From Sphingomonadales bacterium (GTDB lineage: Bacteria > Pseudomonadota > Alphaproteobacteria > Sphingomonadales > Sphingomonadaceae), in NCBI GenBank assembly GCA_028871475.1, contig JAGWMZ010000013.1, positions 1 through 64,000 of the forward strand: 64,000 nt of DNA, in the 5' to 3' direction. Position numbers and translations under genes: made by a program. Under the pieces are notes generated by a model, which was given only the letters and a program-made list of their open reading frames with translations, searched no databases and was not told where the DNA came from. Of this stretch, positions 7,758 to 16,119 are shown in pieces; the stretch's first letter is position 1, and every line of letters begins with the position of its first letter.

Positions 7758-7965
7758 GCGCCGGTGCCCTCGCAAGGGGCTTAATCGGGAATGCGGTGCG
7801 GGAGCTTGCTCCCAAATCCGTGGCTGTCCCTGCAACTGTAAGCGGATAGCGCGATGCACATCGCTCCTCTTCGAAGGAGCAGCCACTGGGCCGGACGCTA
7901 AATCATGCGAGGCCTGGGAAGGCGCGCATCAAGCTGTGACCCGCGAGCCAGGAGACCTGCCGGCG
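7758..7965 (+). promoter_or_regulatory. Cobalamin riboswitch 1 (upstream of TonB receptor)
   Basis: The stretch from CGCCGGTGCC to the B12 box shows the family hallmarks: a GGGAATGCGGTGCGG segment, the CTGTCCCTGCAACTGTAAGCGG core, GCCACTG near 7882, and GAGCCAGGAGACCTGCC at about 7945-7961. It should bind adenosylcobalamin and reduce downstream expression. A GC-rich 8-bp stem (TCGGCCGC 8063-8070 with GCGGCCGA 8091-8098) lies between the aptamer and the gene start at 8153. With no T-run, it is more likely part of a ribosome-site or Rho-type platform than an intrinsic terminator. The whole 7644-8152 gap has no gene. Confidence 0.95.
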
Positions 7966-8152
7966 TCTGGTCGCTCTTGCCTTGGTCCAGGGGATGGCCG
8001 CGGCACGGTGAACTCCGTCTGAGCGACGAACGAGCGGCTGGGGCCGCATCGGCAGACGTGTGTCGGCCGCCCATGGCGTCCGGTCGCCGCGCGGCCGACC
8101 GTTCGTGAACGGCACGCCCCGCCACGTCGCAAGACGCCGGGGGGACTATTTC

Positions 8153-10182
8153 GTGATCAAGACCATCCTTTCCAGCGGCGCGATCGCCATGATTTTAGCG
8201 GCTGTGCCTACACAAGCCCGGGCGGAGGAGAGCAAGCCGGCGGCCAATGCCGAAACCGATCAGGCAGGCGACACAATCGTCGTTTTCGGCCGTGGCGAGG
8301 CCAAGATCGGCACAGCCCAGGCCGCCAGCGAAGGCAGCATCGGCGGCGGCGACTTGCTCGTCCGGCCATTGCTGCGCGTCGCCGAACTGCTTGAGGCGGT
8401 GCCGGGCATGGTCGCTGCCCAGCATTCGGGCAGCGGTAAGGCCAACCAATATTTCCTGCGCGGGTTCAATCTCGATCATGGCTCGGATTTCACGACCTAT
8501 ATCGATGGCGTGCAGATGAACCTGCGCACACATGGGCACGGCCAGGGCTATCTTGATCTCAACGGCCTTATTCCCGAAATCGTCGCCAAGGAGGATTTCC
8601 GCAAGGGGCCCTACCGCGCCGATGGCGGCGATTTTGCGCTGGCGGGGGCGGCCTATATGACGACCGTAGACGCGTTCGCGCGGCCCTGGCTGTCGGTCGA
8701 GGGCGGCTCCTATGGCTGGCGCCGGGCGGCGGCGGGGGGAACCCTGCGCGCTCTGGGCCCCGGCGATCTCACACTGGTCGGGCAGGCGAAGGTCTATGAC
8801 GGCCCCTGGCAGCAACCGGAACATTTGCGGCATTATTCGGGCTTCGCGAAATATCGCATGCCGGTCGGCGCGGGAACGCTGGAGGCCTCGCTCCAGGCCT
8901 ATCGCGCGACATGGCGCCCGACCGAGCAGATCCCCGAGCGGATCATCGGGACGCCGCAGTGCGCCGATGTGTTTTGTTCGCCCGATCCATCGGCGCGGGG
9001 AGAGACGACGCGCATCATCGGCAACATCGCCATCTAGCAGCCGACCTGGCACGCCAATGCCTATGCGCAATTCTACGACTGGAGGATGTTCTCCAATCCC
9101 ACCTACGCCGATCCGGACGGCTCCAGCGCACAGATCGAGCAGTTCGATCGCCGCTGGGTCATGGGACTCACGGCCCAGAAACGCTGGGACATGGCGCCTG
9201 TCCTGGCCTTGGCCGTGGGCACCGAGAACCGCTACGATCGCGTCGGCAATGTTGGCGTCGACCATACCGCCGACCGGCGCTTTCTGGCCTCGCTGAGGCA
9301 TTACCGGGTAGAGGAACTGTCGGGCGCGCTTTACGGCGAGGCAAGCCGGCCTCGGGCCTGCGCCTGACCGGCGGTGTTCGCGGCGACTATTACCATTATT
9401 CGGTAAGGGCCAGGGACGTGGTTGCCGCCGCGCTAGGTGAGGGGAGCGGTTCGGCCTCGATCGTTTCGCCCAAGCTCTCGGCCGCTTACCAGATTTCGCC
9501 TCATTTCGAGGTCTATGCCAATTGGGGGCGCGGTTTTCATTCCAATGATGTGCGCGGCGCGGCGAATGCGGCAACGCCGGTTCCGGTGCTCGTGCGCGGA
9601 ACCGGCAAGGAACTCGGCGCGCGGCTGCAATGGGCGGGCGTGTCGTTCACCGCGACCTATTGGTGGCTGGATGTCGCCAGCGAGCTGCGCTTCGTGGGCG
9701 ATTCCAACGCGGTCGAACCCTCGGGTGCCAGCCGGCGCCATGGTTATGAACTCGTGGCCTTTTGGCGGCCGCTGCCCTGGCTCGCGCTCGATGCGAACTA
9801 CACCGCAAGCCACGCGCGCTACGACAATGGCGACCACATCCCCAACGCCTTCGAGAATGCCGCCTCGGCGGGCGTGGCCGTGGTCCGCGATCCCTGGGAG
9901 GCGAGCATTCGGGTGCGTCACCTGGGGCCATCACCGCTGATCGAGGACAACAGCATTCGCGACAAGGGCAGCACGGTGGTCAATGCCCGCGCCGCCTGGA
10001 AGGGCAAACGGATCGAGCTGTTTGGCGAGATCCTGAACGTGTTCGACAGCCGGGACAAGGACATCGCCTATTTCTACGAGTCCTATATCCCCGCTTTCGA
10101 TACCACAGGCCCGGCCGACGGCCGGTTGAGCCGCGTCGTCGAGCCAAGGACGCTGAGGATCGGCGCGAAGGTCGATTTCTAA
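8153..10182 (+). pseudogene. TonB-dependent receptor gene, nonsense codon and frameshift
   Basis: Translation from GTG 8153 gives a signal peptide and a plug domain (LRVAELLEAVPGMVAAQHSG, KANQYFLRGFNLDHGSDF), then hits TAG at 9035-9037. The same frame continues beyond the stop with good beta-barrel sequence (QPTWHANAYAQFYDW). Near 9340-9352 the frame shifts by one missing base, and the next frame carries the barrel on to a proper C terminus, RTLRIGAKVDF, ending in Phe. The total length of 2030 bp fits a full receptor of about 676 residues less one base. Its riboswitch suggests cobalamin or a corrinoid/cobalt complex as ligand. As given, only a truncated product of about 294 residues could be made. 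Sequencing error is possible, but two independent lesions argue for real decay. Confidence 0.85.
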
Positions 10183-10228
10183 CCCGCCGTCCCGAAACCT
10201 CCCCATCTTCCGCGCGCGGAGTTCAGCC

Positions 10229-11275
10229 ATGCCTTCCTCACCTTCATCCATATCCCCAAGTCCGCGCCGACGTATCTCCTGGCTGCTCGGCGGCCTCATC
10301 GCCGCCAACGGTGGCGTCTGGGTCTGGGCCTTCTCGTTGTTCCATAGCCAGCCGCTGATGATTGGCACGGCGCTGTTGGCCTGGGGGCTGGGCCTGCGCC
10401 ATGCGGTCGACGCCGATCACATCGCCGCCATCGACAATGTGACGCGCAAGCTGATGCAGGACGGGCAGAGGCCGATCGCGGTTGGGTTCTGGTTCGCGAT
10501 CGGCCATTCGACGATCATCACGATCGCCGCCGTCACGATCGCGCTGACGGCGAACGCGCTGTCGCAATTCGCGGCGTTCAAGCAGATCGGCGGCATGGTG
10601 GCGACGACAGTGTCGGCGCTGTTCCTCTTCACGATCGCCGCCATGAACCTGATGATCCTGCGCGCGGTGTGGAAGACATTCGCCCACGTGCGTGCGGGCG
10701 GTGCCTATGTCGAGGAAGACCTCGACCTGCTGCTGGGGGGCAGGGGCTTGCTGGCGCGGCTGTTTCGGCCAATGTTCCAGCTTATCAACCGCAGCTGGCA
10801 CATGGCGCCGCTGGGTTTCCTGTTCGGGCTGGGCTTTGACACCGCGACCGAAGTGGCCATTCTCGGTCTCTCGGCGAACCAGGCGGCGAACGGTCTGTCG
10901 CTTGGGACGATTCTGGTCCTGCCGGTCCTGTTCGCGGTCGGCATGGCGCTGATCGACACGATCGATGGCGTGGTCATGCTTGGCGCCTATGAGTGGGCCT
11001 TCGTGAAGCCGATCCGCAAGCTCTACTACAACATCACGATCACCCTCGTTTCGGCGCTGGTCGCCATCGTTATCGGCGGGATCGAGGCCATGGCGCTGAT
11101 CGGGGAAAAGTTCGGCCTGGCCGGAGGGCCGTGGAAGCTGGCGGCGCGGCTGGGCGAGAATTTCAACCGTCTCGGTTTCGCCATCGTCGGGCTTTTCGCA
11201 TTCTGCTGGGTGGCGAGCTTCGCGATCTATCGCTGGAAGCGGTTTGATGATGTCGAAGTCGCTATCGGCTCCTGA
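10229..11275 (+). CDS. NiCoT-family nickel/cobalt permease
   Basis: 348 residues, polytopic inner-membrane protein. The NiCoT signature HAVDADHI (residues about 58-65, the HX4DH motif) lies in the second membrane helix and binds the metal. A second family motif, LGFDTATEV, is present around residue 208. Eight hydrophobic segments can be counted, with a large cytoplasmic loop in the middle, as in HoxN/NixA. It lies 46 bp after the broken receptor gene and would share riboswitch 1. Its position next to the cobalamin operon points to cobalt as the physiological metal. The gene is intact, so cobalt uptake should work even though the receptor does not. Confidence 0.92.
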   Translation: MPSSPSSISPSPRRRISWLLGGLIAANGGVWVWAFSLFHSQPLMIGTALLAWGLGLRHAVDADHIAAIDNVTRKLMQDGQRPIAVGFWFAIGHSTIITIAAVTIALTANALSQFAAFKQIGGMVATTVSALFLFTIAAMNLMILRAVWKTFAHVRAGGAYVEEDLDLLLGGRGLLARLFRPMFQLINRSWHMAPLGFLFGLGFDTATEVAILGLSANQAANGLSLGTILVLPVLFAVGMALIDTIDGVVMLGAYEWAFVKPIRKLYYNITITLVSALVAIVIGGIEAMALIGEKFGLAGGPWKLAARLGENFNRLGFAIVGLFAFCWVASFAIYRWKRFDDVEVAIGS

Positions 11276-11377
11276 CAGCCTGAACGATCGCGAACATGCC
11301 TTTGGCATTGGCATCGCCGGTACGTTCGTCTAGGGGAGGCGTCGGCGTTCGGGGGCGACTCTGATTGCCGATGATCG

Positions 11378-11578
11378 CGCCGGTGCCCTCGCAAGGGGCT
11401 TAATCGGGAATGCGGTGCGGGGGCTTGCCCCCAAATCCGCGGCTGTCCCTGCAACTGTAAGCGGATAGCGCGATGCACATGCTCCTGCATTCAGGGGCGG
11501 CCACTGGATAGCGCCTATGCGCCAGGTCTGGGAAGGCGTGCATCAAGCTGTGACCCGCGAGCCAGGAGACCTGCCGGC
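11378..11578 (+). promoter_or_regulatory. Cobalamin riboswitch 2 (upstream of cobW operon)
   Basis: This is a close copy of riboswitch 1, with the same core, GCCACTG near 11501 and the B12 box GAGCCAGGAGACCTGCC at about 11558-11575. Differences keep pairing: in one stem the A-T pair at 7803/7810 is a G-C pair here (11422/11429), and a nearby G-U becomes G-C. It sits about 200 bp before the cobW start at 11776. It should lower expression of the whole biosynthetic operon when adenosylcobalamin is plentiful. The downstream 180 bp also resembles the segment after riboswitch 1. Nothing else is seen in the 11276-11775 gap. Confidence 0.95.
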
Positions 11579-11775
11579 GCACCGGTCGCTCTTGCCTGAT
11601 CCAGGGGATGGTCACGGCACGGTAACTCTCCGTCTGAGCGACGAAGCTGTGCGGCTGGGGCTGCACGGCCGCGTGGTCACGGGTGCCTTGTCGTGCCCGC
11701 CCGTCGCCCGCGCGCCGACCGGAATTGTCCGGCAAGCCCTGCGCTTTCTCGCTCTGGCGCGCGGGGAAAGTTACC

Positions 11776-12813
11776 ATGTCCGACCTGTCCAAGGTTCCGG
11801 TCACGATTATTACGGGTTTTCTGGGCGCGGGGAAAACCACGCTGATCAGCCATCTGATCCGCAATGCCGGTGGCCGCAGGCTGGCGGTGGTGGTCAACGA
11901 GTTCGGCACGCTGGGGGTGGATGGTGACATCCTCCAGTCCTGCGCCATCCCCGATTGCCCCGCCGAGAATATCGTCGAGCTGGCCAATGGCTGCATCTGC
12001 TGCACTGTCGCGGACGATTTCATCCCCACGGTCGAGAAACTGCTCGCGCTCGATCCCCGCCCGGATCACATCCTGATCGAAACATCGGGTCTGGCCCTGC
12101 CCAAACCGCTGCTGAAGGCGTTTGACTGGCCGGCCATCCGCAGCCGGATCACCGTCGATGGCGTCCTGGCCCTGGCGGATGCCGAAGTCGTCGCCGCCGG
12201 GCGGTTCGCGCCCAACGTTGCCGCGCTCGACGCCCAGCGTGCTGCCGATCCGAGCGTCGACCATGAGACCCCGCTCTCGGAAGTGTTCGAGGATCAACTT
12301 GCCTGCGCCGACATGGTCCTGCTGACCAAGGTCGATCTCGCCGGACCCGAAGGCGTCGCCGCCGCGCGCGCGGTCATCGCCGCCGAAACGCCGCGCCCGG
12401 TGCCGGTGATCGAGCTGACGGAAGGCGTGGTCGATCCGCGTGTGATCCTGGGCCTGAGTGCCGCCGCCGAGGACGATGTGGCCGCTCGCCCTTCGCATCA
12501 CGATGGTGAGGATGACCATGAGCATGAGGATTTCGACAGCAGGGTGCTCGCGCTGGGCGAGATCGCCGATCCGGCGGACCTGGTGGCACGGATCGAGACA
12601 CTTGCGCGTAATCACAATATCCTGCGCGTGAAGGGCTACGCCGCAGTGACCGGCAAGCCGATGCGGCTGCTGGTGCAGGCGGTGGGCGCGCGGGTTCGGC
12701 ACCAATATGATCGCCTGTGGCGCCCCGGCGAAGCGCGGGCCACCACGCTGGTCGTCATAGCCGAGCAGGCCCATGTCGATGCCGATACCATTCGCGCCGT
12801 GCTCGCGGGCTGA
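11776..12813 (+). CDS. cobW: CobW, GTPase metallochaperone for cobalamin synthesis
   Basis: 345 residues from the ATG at 11776, with GGGGAAAG just upstream. The Walker A motif GFLGAGKTT is at 14-22, the CICC metal-binding motif at 73-76 (NGCICC), and a histidine/acid-rich loop (SHHDGEDDHEHEDFD) near 240. The C-terminal CobW_C domain follows. COG0523 proteins use GTP hydrolysis to deliver a metal; CobW is thought to supply Co(II) to the CobNST chelatase. It is the first gene after riboswitch 2 and ends 9 bp before cobN, which supports that role. Confidence 0.93.
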   Translation: MSDLSKVPVTIITGFLGAGKTTLISHLIRNAGGRRLAVVVNEFGTLGVDGDILQSCAIPDCPAENIVELANGCICCTVADDFIPTVEKLLALDPRPDHILIETSGLALPKPLLKAFDWPAIRSRITVDGVLALADAEVVAAGRFAPNVAALDAQRAADPSVDHETPLSEVFEDQLACADMVLLTKVDLAGPEGVAAARAVIAAETPRPVPVIELTEGVVDPRVILGLSAAAEDDVAARPSHHDGEDDHEHEDFDSRVLALGEIADPADLVARIETLARNHNILRVKGYAAVTGKPMRLLVQAVGARVRHQYDRLWRPGEARATTLVVIAEQAHVDADTIRAVLAG

Positions 12814-12822
12814 ACCAGCGCG

Positions 12823-15800
12823 ATGCACGTCATCTTCCGCGAAACCCATGGGATGGAGGAAACCGCCGTCCCGCAGGATCTGGGGCAGGCGCCTGCGGAT
12901 CTGGTGGTCCTGTCCTTTTCGGACAGCGACCTGGGTGCCTTCGCGGCCGGGTGGCGCGCGGCCCGAGCCGATGATGCGGCATCTCCCGAATTGCGGCTGG
13001 CCAATCTGGCGGCGCTGGCCCACCCGCTGTCGGTCGATACCTATCTGGAACGCACGCTGTCCGGTGCCCGCGCGATCCTGATCCGGCTGATCGGCGGTAC
13101 ACCCTACTGGAGCTATGGGCTTGGGCAGGTCGAGGCGCTAGCCCGGTCGCGGGGGATCGCGCTGGCGGTCGTCTCGGGCGATGGTCGCCCCGATGCGCGG
13201 CTGGACAGCGTCTCGACCGTCGCGCCGCCGATCCTGCGGGAACTGGAGCGCCTGTGCGAGGCCGGCGGCGCGGCGGCGGCGCAGGCGGCGCTGGGCGTGC
13301 TGGCCAACGTGGCGGGGCTAGGCGCGGGGCCAGAAGCGCGGTGCGAACCCTTGCCGATGGCCGGGTTCTGGCACCCGGAGCGGGGGCTGATCGATCCCGA
13401 TGCGTTCAACCGAGGCGACCTGACAGCATCCAGCCGGCCGCTGGTGCTGATCGTGTTCTATCGCTCCTACCTGACCGCGCATGATCTCGATCCTTTTGTG
13501 GCCCTGCATGCGGCGCTGGAGCGGCGGGGGTTCGATACGCTGTCGATCTTCGCGCCCTCGCTGAAGGCGCCGAACACCGCCGCGCAAGTGGATCATTGGG
13601 TGCGCTCGCTGGGGCCGGCCGCGATCGTCAACGCCACGGCTTTTTCCGCGCGGGGCGAGCACGGCGATACGCCGCTGGATGGGGCAGGCGTTCCCGTGTT
13701 CCAGATCGCCCTGTCCACGTCGGGCCGAGAGGGGTGGGCGGGGGCTTCACGCGGGCTTTCCCCGGCTGATCTCGCCATGCATGTCGTGCTGCCCGAGATC
13801 GACGGGCGGATCTTCGCCGGGGTCGCCAGTTTCAAGGAAGCGGGGACGCGTGACCCGGAGCTGGCCTTCTCGCGCAGTGTCCACCGCGCGGATTTCGCGC
13901 GGGTGGAGGCGATCGCGGCGCGGGTGGCGGGGTGGATCGCTCTGGCGGATAAGCCCGTGGGGGAGCGGCGTCTGGCGCTGGTGCTCTCGACCTATCCCGG
14001 CAAGGCCCACCAGATGGCCCATGCCGTCGGGCTGGATGCGCTGGCCTCGGTGGAGGCCATGCTCTGCGATCTGGCTGATGCCGGCTATGCGACCCGGACC
14101 ATCACCGATTTGACGGAAGGCTTGTGGCATCGCCACCTGTGCTGGCCGGTCGCCGACTATCGCCGGGCATTGGCGGCGTTGCCCGACACCTTGCGGGCCG
14201 ACCTTGCCGCCGTCTGGGGGGAGCCTGAGGAGGACGAGGCCGTTGTCGATGGTGCGTTCCGCTTTCCGGCGACCATGGCTAGCGATGCCCTGATCGCCTT
14301 GCAGCCCGAACGCGGGGCCAGCGCCAGTCGAGATGCGGACTATCACGATCTCTCCCGCTGTCCGCGTCATGCCTATGTCGCGTTCTATCTGTGGCTCCGC
14401 GCTCAGGGCGTGGACGCCCTGGTCCATGTCGGGGCGCACGGTACGCTGGAATGGTTGCCCGGCAAGGCGGTGGCGCTGTCTGATGCCTGCTGGCCGGAGG
14501 CGCTGGTGAGCGCTATGCCGGTGATCTATCCGTTCATCGTCAACGATCCGGGCGAGGCCGCGCAGGCCAAGCGGCGCATCGGTGCCGTCACTCTCGGCCA
14601 CGCGCCGCCACCGCTGGCGCAGTCGGGCACCGGCGCCAGGCTCAGTCGGCTCGAGGCGCTGCTGGACGAGTTCTCCAACGCCGGGGGGCTCGATCCGGCC
14701 CGGCGCGACCGATTGCAGGGCACCATTCGCGAGGAAGCCCGGGCGCTGGGGCTGGAGGGCGAGCTTGGCCTCGATGGCGTGACGACGCTGGTCGAGGCGA
14801 TCACCCGCATCGACCGATTCGTCTGCGACGTGAAGGAAAGCCAGTTCAGCGATGGGCTGCATGTCTTTGGCCGGGGCGATCATGGTCAGGCCGAGCGGGA
14901 CGGGCTGCTGGTGGCGCTCAACGGCCAGCGGGTGCCGCCCGGCCCCTCTGGCTCACCGTTTCGGGGGCGTAGCGACGTGCTGCCGACCGGGCGCAACCTC
15001 TACACCATCGATCCGCGCGCCGTGCCGTCGCGCGCCGCCCATGCGCAGGGGGTCTGCTTGGCCGAGGAACTGATCCGGCGGCATTTGCAGGATCATGGCG
15101 ACTATCCGCGCGCCCTGGTGGTCGATCTCTGGGGCTCGGCGACGATGCGGACGGCGGGCGAAGAGTTCGCCATGGCGCTGCACCTGCTGGGCGCGAAGCC
15201 GCTGTGGGATATGGCGTCGGAACGGGTGACCGGGATCGAGATCCTGCCGCTGGCGCTGCTGGACCGTCCCCGGATCGACGTGACCCTGCGCGTTTCAGGC
15301 CTGTTCCGCGATGCCTTTCCGACGTTGCCCATGCTGTTCGGGCAGGCGGTGAGGGCGCTGCGCGCGCGGGATGAGCCGCAAGACTGGAACCCCTTCGCGG
15401 GCACGGCTGCCGCACCCCGGGTCTATGGCCCGGCACCGGGGCGTTACGGCCTGGGAATGGGTGATGCGGGCGAGGTCTATACCGAGGAGGCGCGCCACGC
15501 CGCCGGAGAAGCCTGGCTGACGGCATCGAGCCATGCGCTGGATGGGGGGCTCGATGCGCCCGCCGACACCGGGGGCATGCACCAGCGCGTGGCCGCCGCC
15601 GATGCCTTCGTCCATCTGCAAGACCTGCCCGAAACCGACCTGCTGTTGGCGGCGGACTATGCCGCGCACGAGGCCGGCTTTGCCGCCGCCAAGGCGATCA
15701 CAGGCGGCACGGCGGCGCTCTATCATCTCGACAATCGCGATCCGGCAAAGCCCGCCGCGCGTACGCTCACCGAGGAAATCGCCCGGGTGGTACGGGCCCG

Positions 15801-16119
15801 CGCGGCACATCCGGGCTGGGTGGCGGGAATGATGCGGCACGGTTTTCGCGGGGGAGCGGAACTGGCGGCCACGCTTGATCACCTCGGAGCCTTCGCGCAT
15901 CTGGCCGGCAGCGTTCCGCCGCAACTGTTTGATCTCTACCATGATGCAACCCTGGGTCAGGCCGAGGTGCGCGCCTTCCTTGCACGCGAAAACCCCGGCG
16001 CGCTGACGGCGATGGAGGCGCGCTTTGCCGCGCTCCACGCCGCCGGGCTGTGGCAGACGCGCCGCAATTCGATTCTGGCTGGCCTGCCCTTATCCGCTGA
16101 CCTTGGGGGCGAGGCATGA
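12823..16119 (+). CDS. cobN: Cobaltochelatase large subunit CobN
   Basis: 1098 residues. The central signature GAHGTLEWLPGK near residue 535 and the long CobN/Mg-chelatase H-type domain identify the ATP-dependent cobaltochelatase subunit, which inserts Co(II) into hydrogenobyrinate a,c-diamide. It normally works with the AAA+ subunit CobS and the VWA subunit CobT (chelatase CobT, unrelated to the phosphoribosyltransferase of the same name below). Neither is in this window, so they must be elsewhere. It is somewhat shorter than the roughly 1250-residue Pseudomonas/Brucella protein. It overlaps the next gene by four bases (ATGA). Confidence 0.95.
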   Translation: MHVIFRETHGMEETAVPQDLGQAPADLVVLSFSDSDLGAFAAGWRAARADDAASPELRLANLAALAHPLSVDTYLERTLSGARAILIRLIGGTPYWSYGLGQVEALARSRGIALAVVSGDGRPDARLDSVSTVAPPILRELERLCEAGGAAAAQAALGVLANVAGLGAGPEARCEPLPMAGFWHPERGLIDPDAFNRGDLTASSRPLVLIVFYRSYLTAHDLDPFVALHAALERRGFDTLSIFAPSLKAPNTAAQVDHWVRSLGPAAIVNATAFSARGEHGDTPLDGAGVPVFQIALSTSGREGWAGASRGLSPADLAMHVVLPEIDGRIFAGVASFKEAGTRDPELAFSRSVHRADFARVEAIAARVAGWIALADKPVGERRLALVLSTYPGKAHQMAHAVGLDALASVEAMLCDLADAGYATRTITDLTEGLWHRHLCWPVADYRRALAALPDTLRADLAAVWGEPEEDEAVVDGAFRFPATMASDALIALQPERGASASRDADYHDLSRCPRHAYVAFYLWLRAQGVDALVHVGAHGTLEWLPGKAVALSDACWPEALVSAMPVIYPFIVNDPGEAAQAKRRIGAVTLGHAPPPLAQSGTGARLSRLEALLDEFSNAGGLDPARRDRLQGTIREEARALGLEGELGLDGVTTLVEAITRIDRFVCDVKESQFSDGLHVFGRGDHGQAERDGLLVALNGQRVPPGPSGSPFRGRSDVLPTGRNLYTIDPRAVPSRAAHAQGVCLAEELIRRHLQDHGDYPRALVVDLWGSATMRTAGEEFAMALHLLGAKPLWDMASERVTGIEILPLALLDRPRIDVTLRVSGLFRDAFPTLPMLFGQAVRALRARDEPQDWNPFAGTAAAPRVYGPAPGRYGLGMGDAGEVYTEEARHAAGEAWLTASSHALDGGLDAPADTGGMHQRVAAADAFVHLQDLPETDLLLAADYAAHEAGFAAAKAITGGTAALYHLDNRDPAKPAARTLTEEIARVVRARAAHPGWVAGMMRHGFRGGAELAATLDHLGAFAHLAGSVPPQLFDLYHDATLGQAEVRAFLARENPGALTAMEARFAALHAAGLWQTRRNSILAGLPLSADLGGEA

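Noticed and set aside
8195..9574. Long minus-strand open frame (459 codons) opposite the TonB receptor gene
   Set aside because: It is a mirror of the receptor coding strand in GC-rich DNA; its protein is Arg/Pro/His-rich without any recognisable domain.
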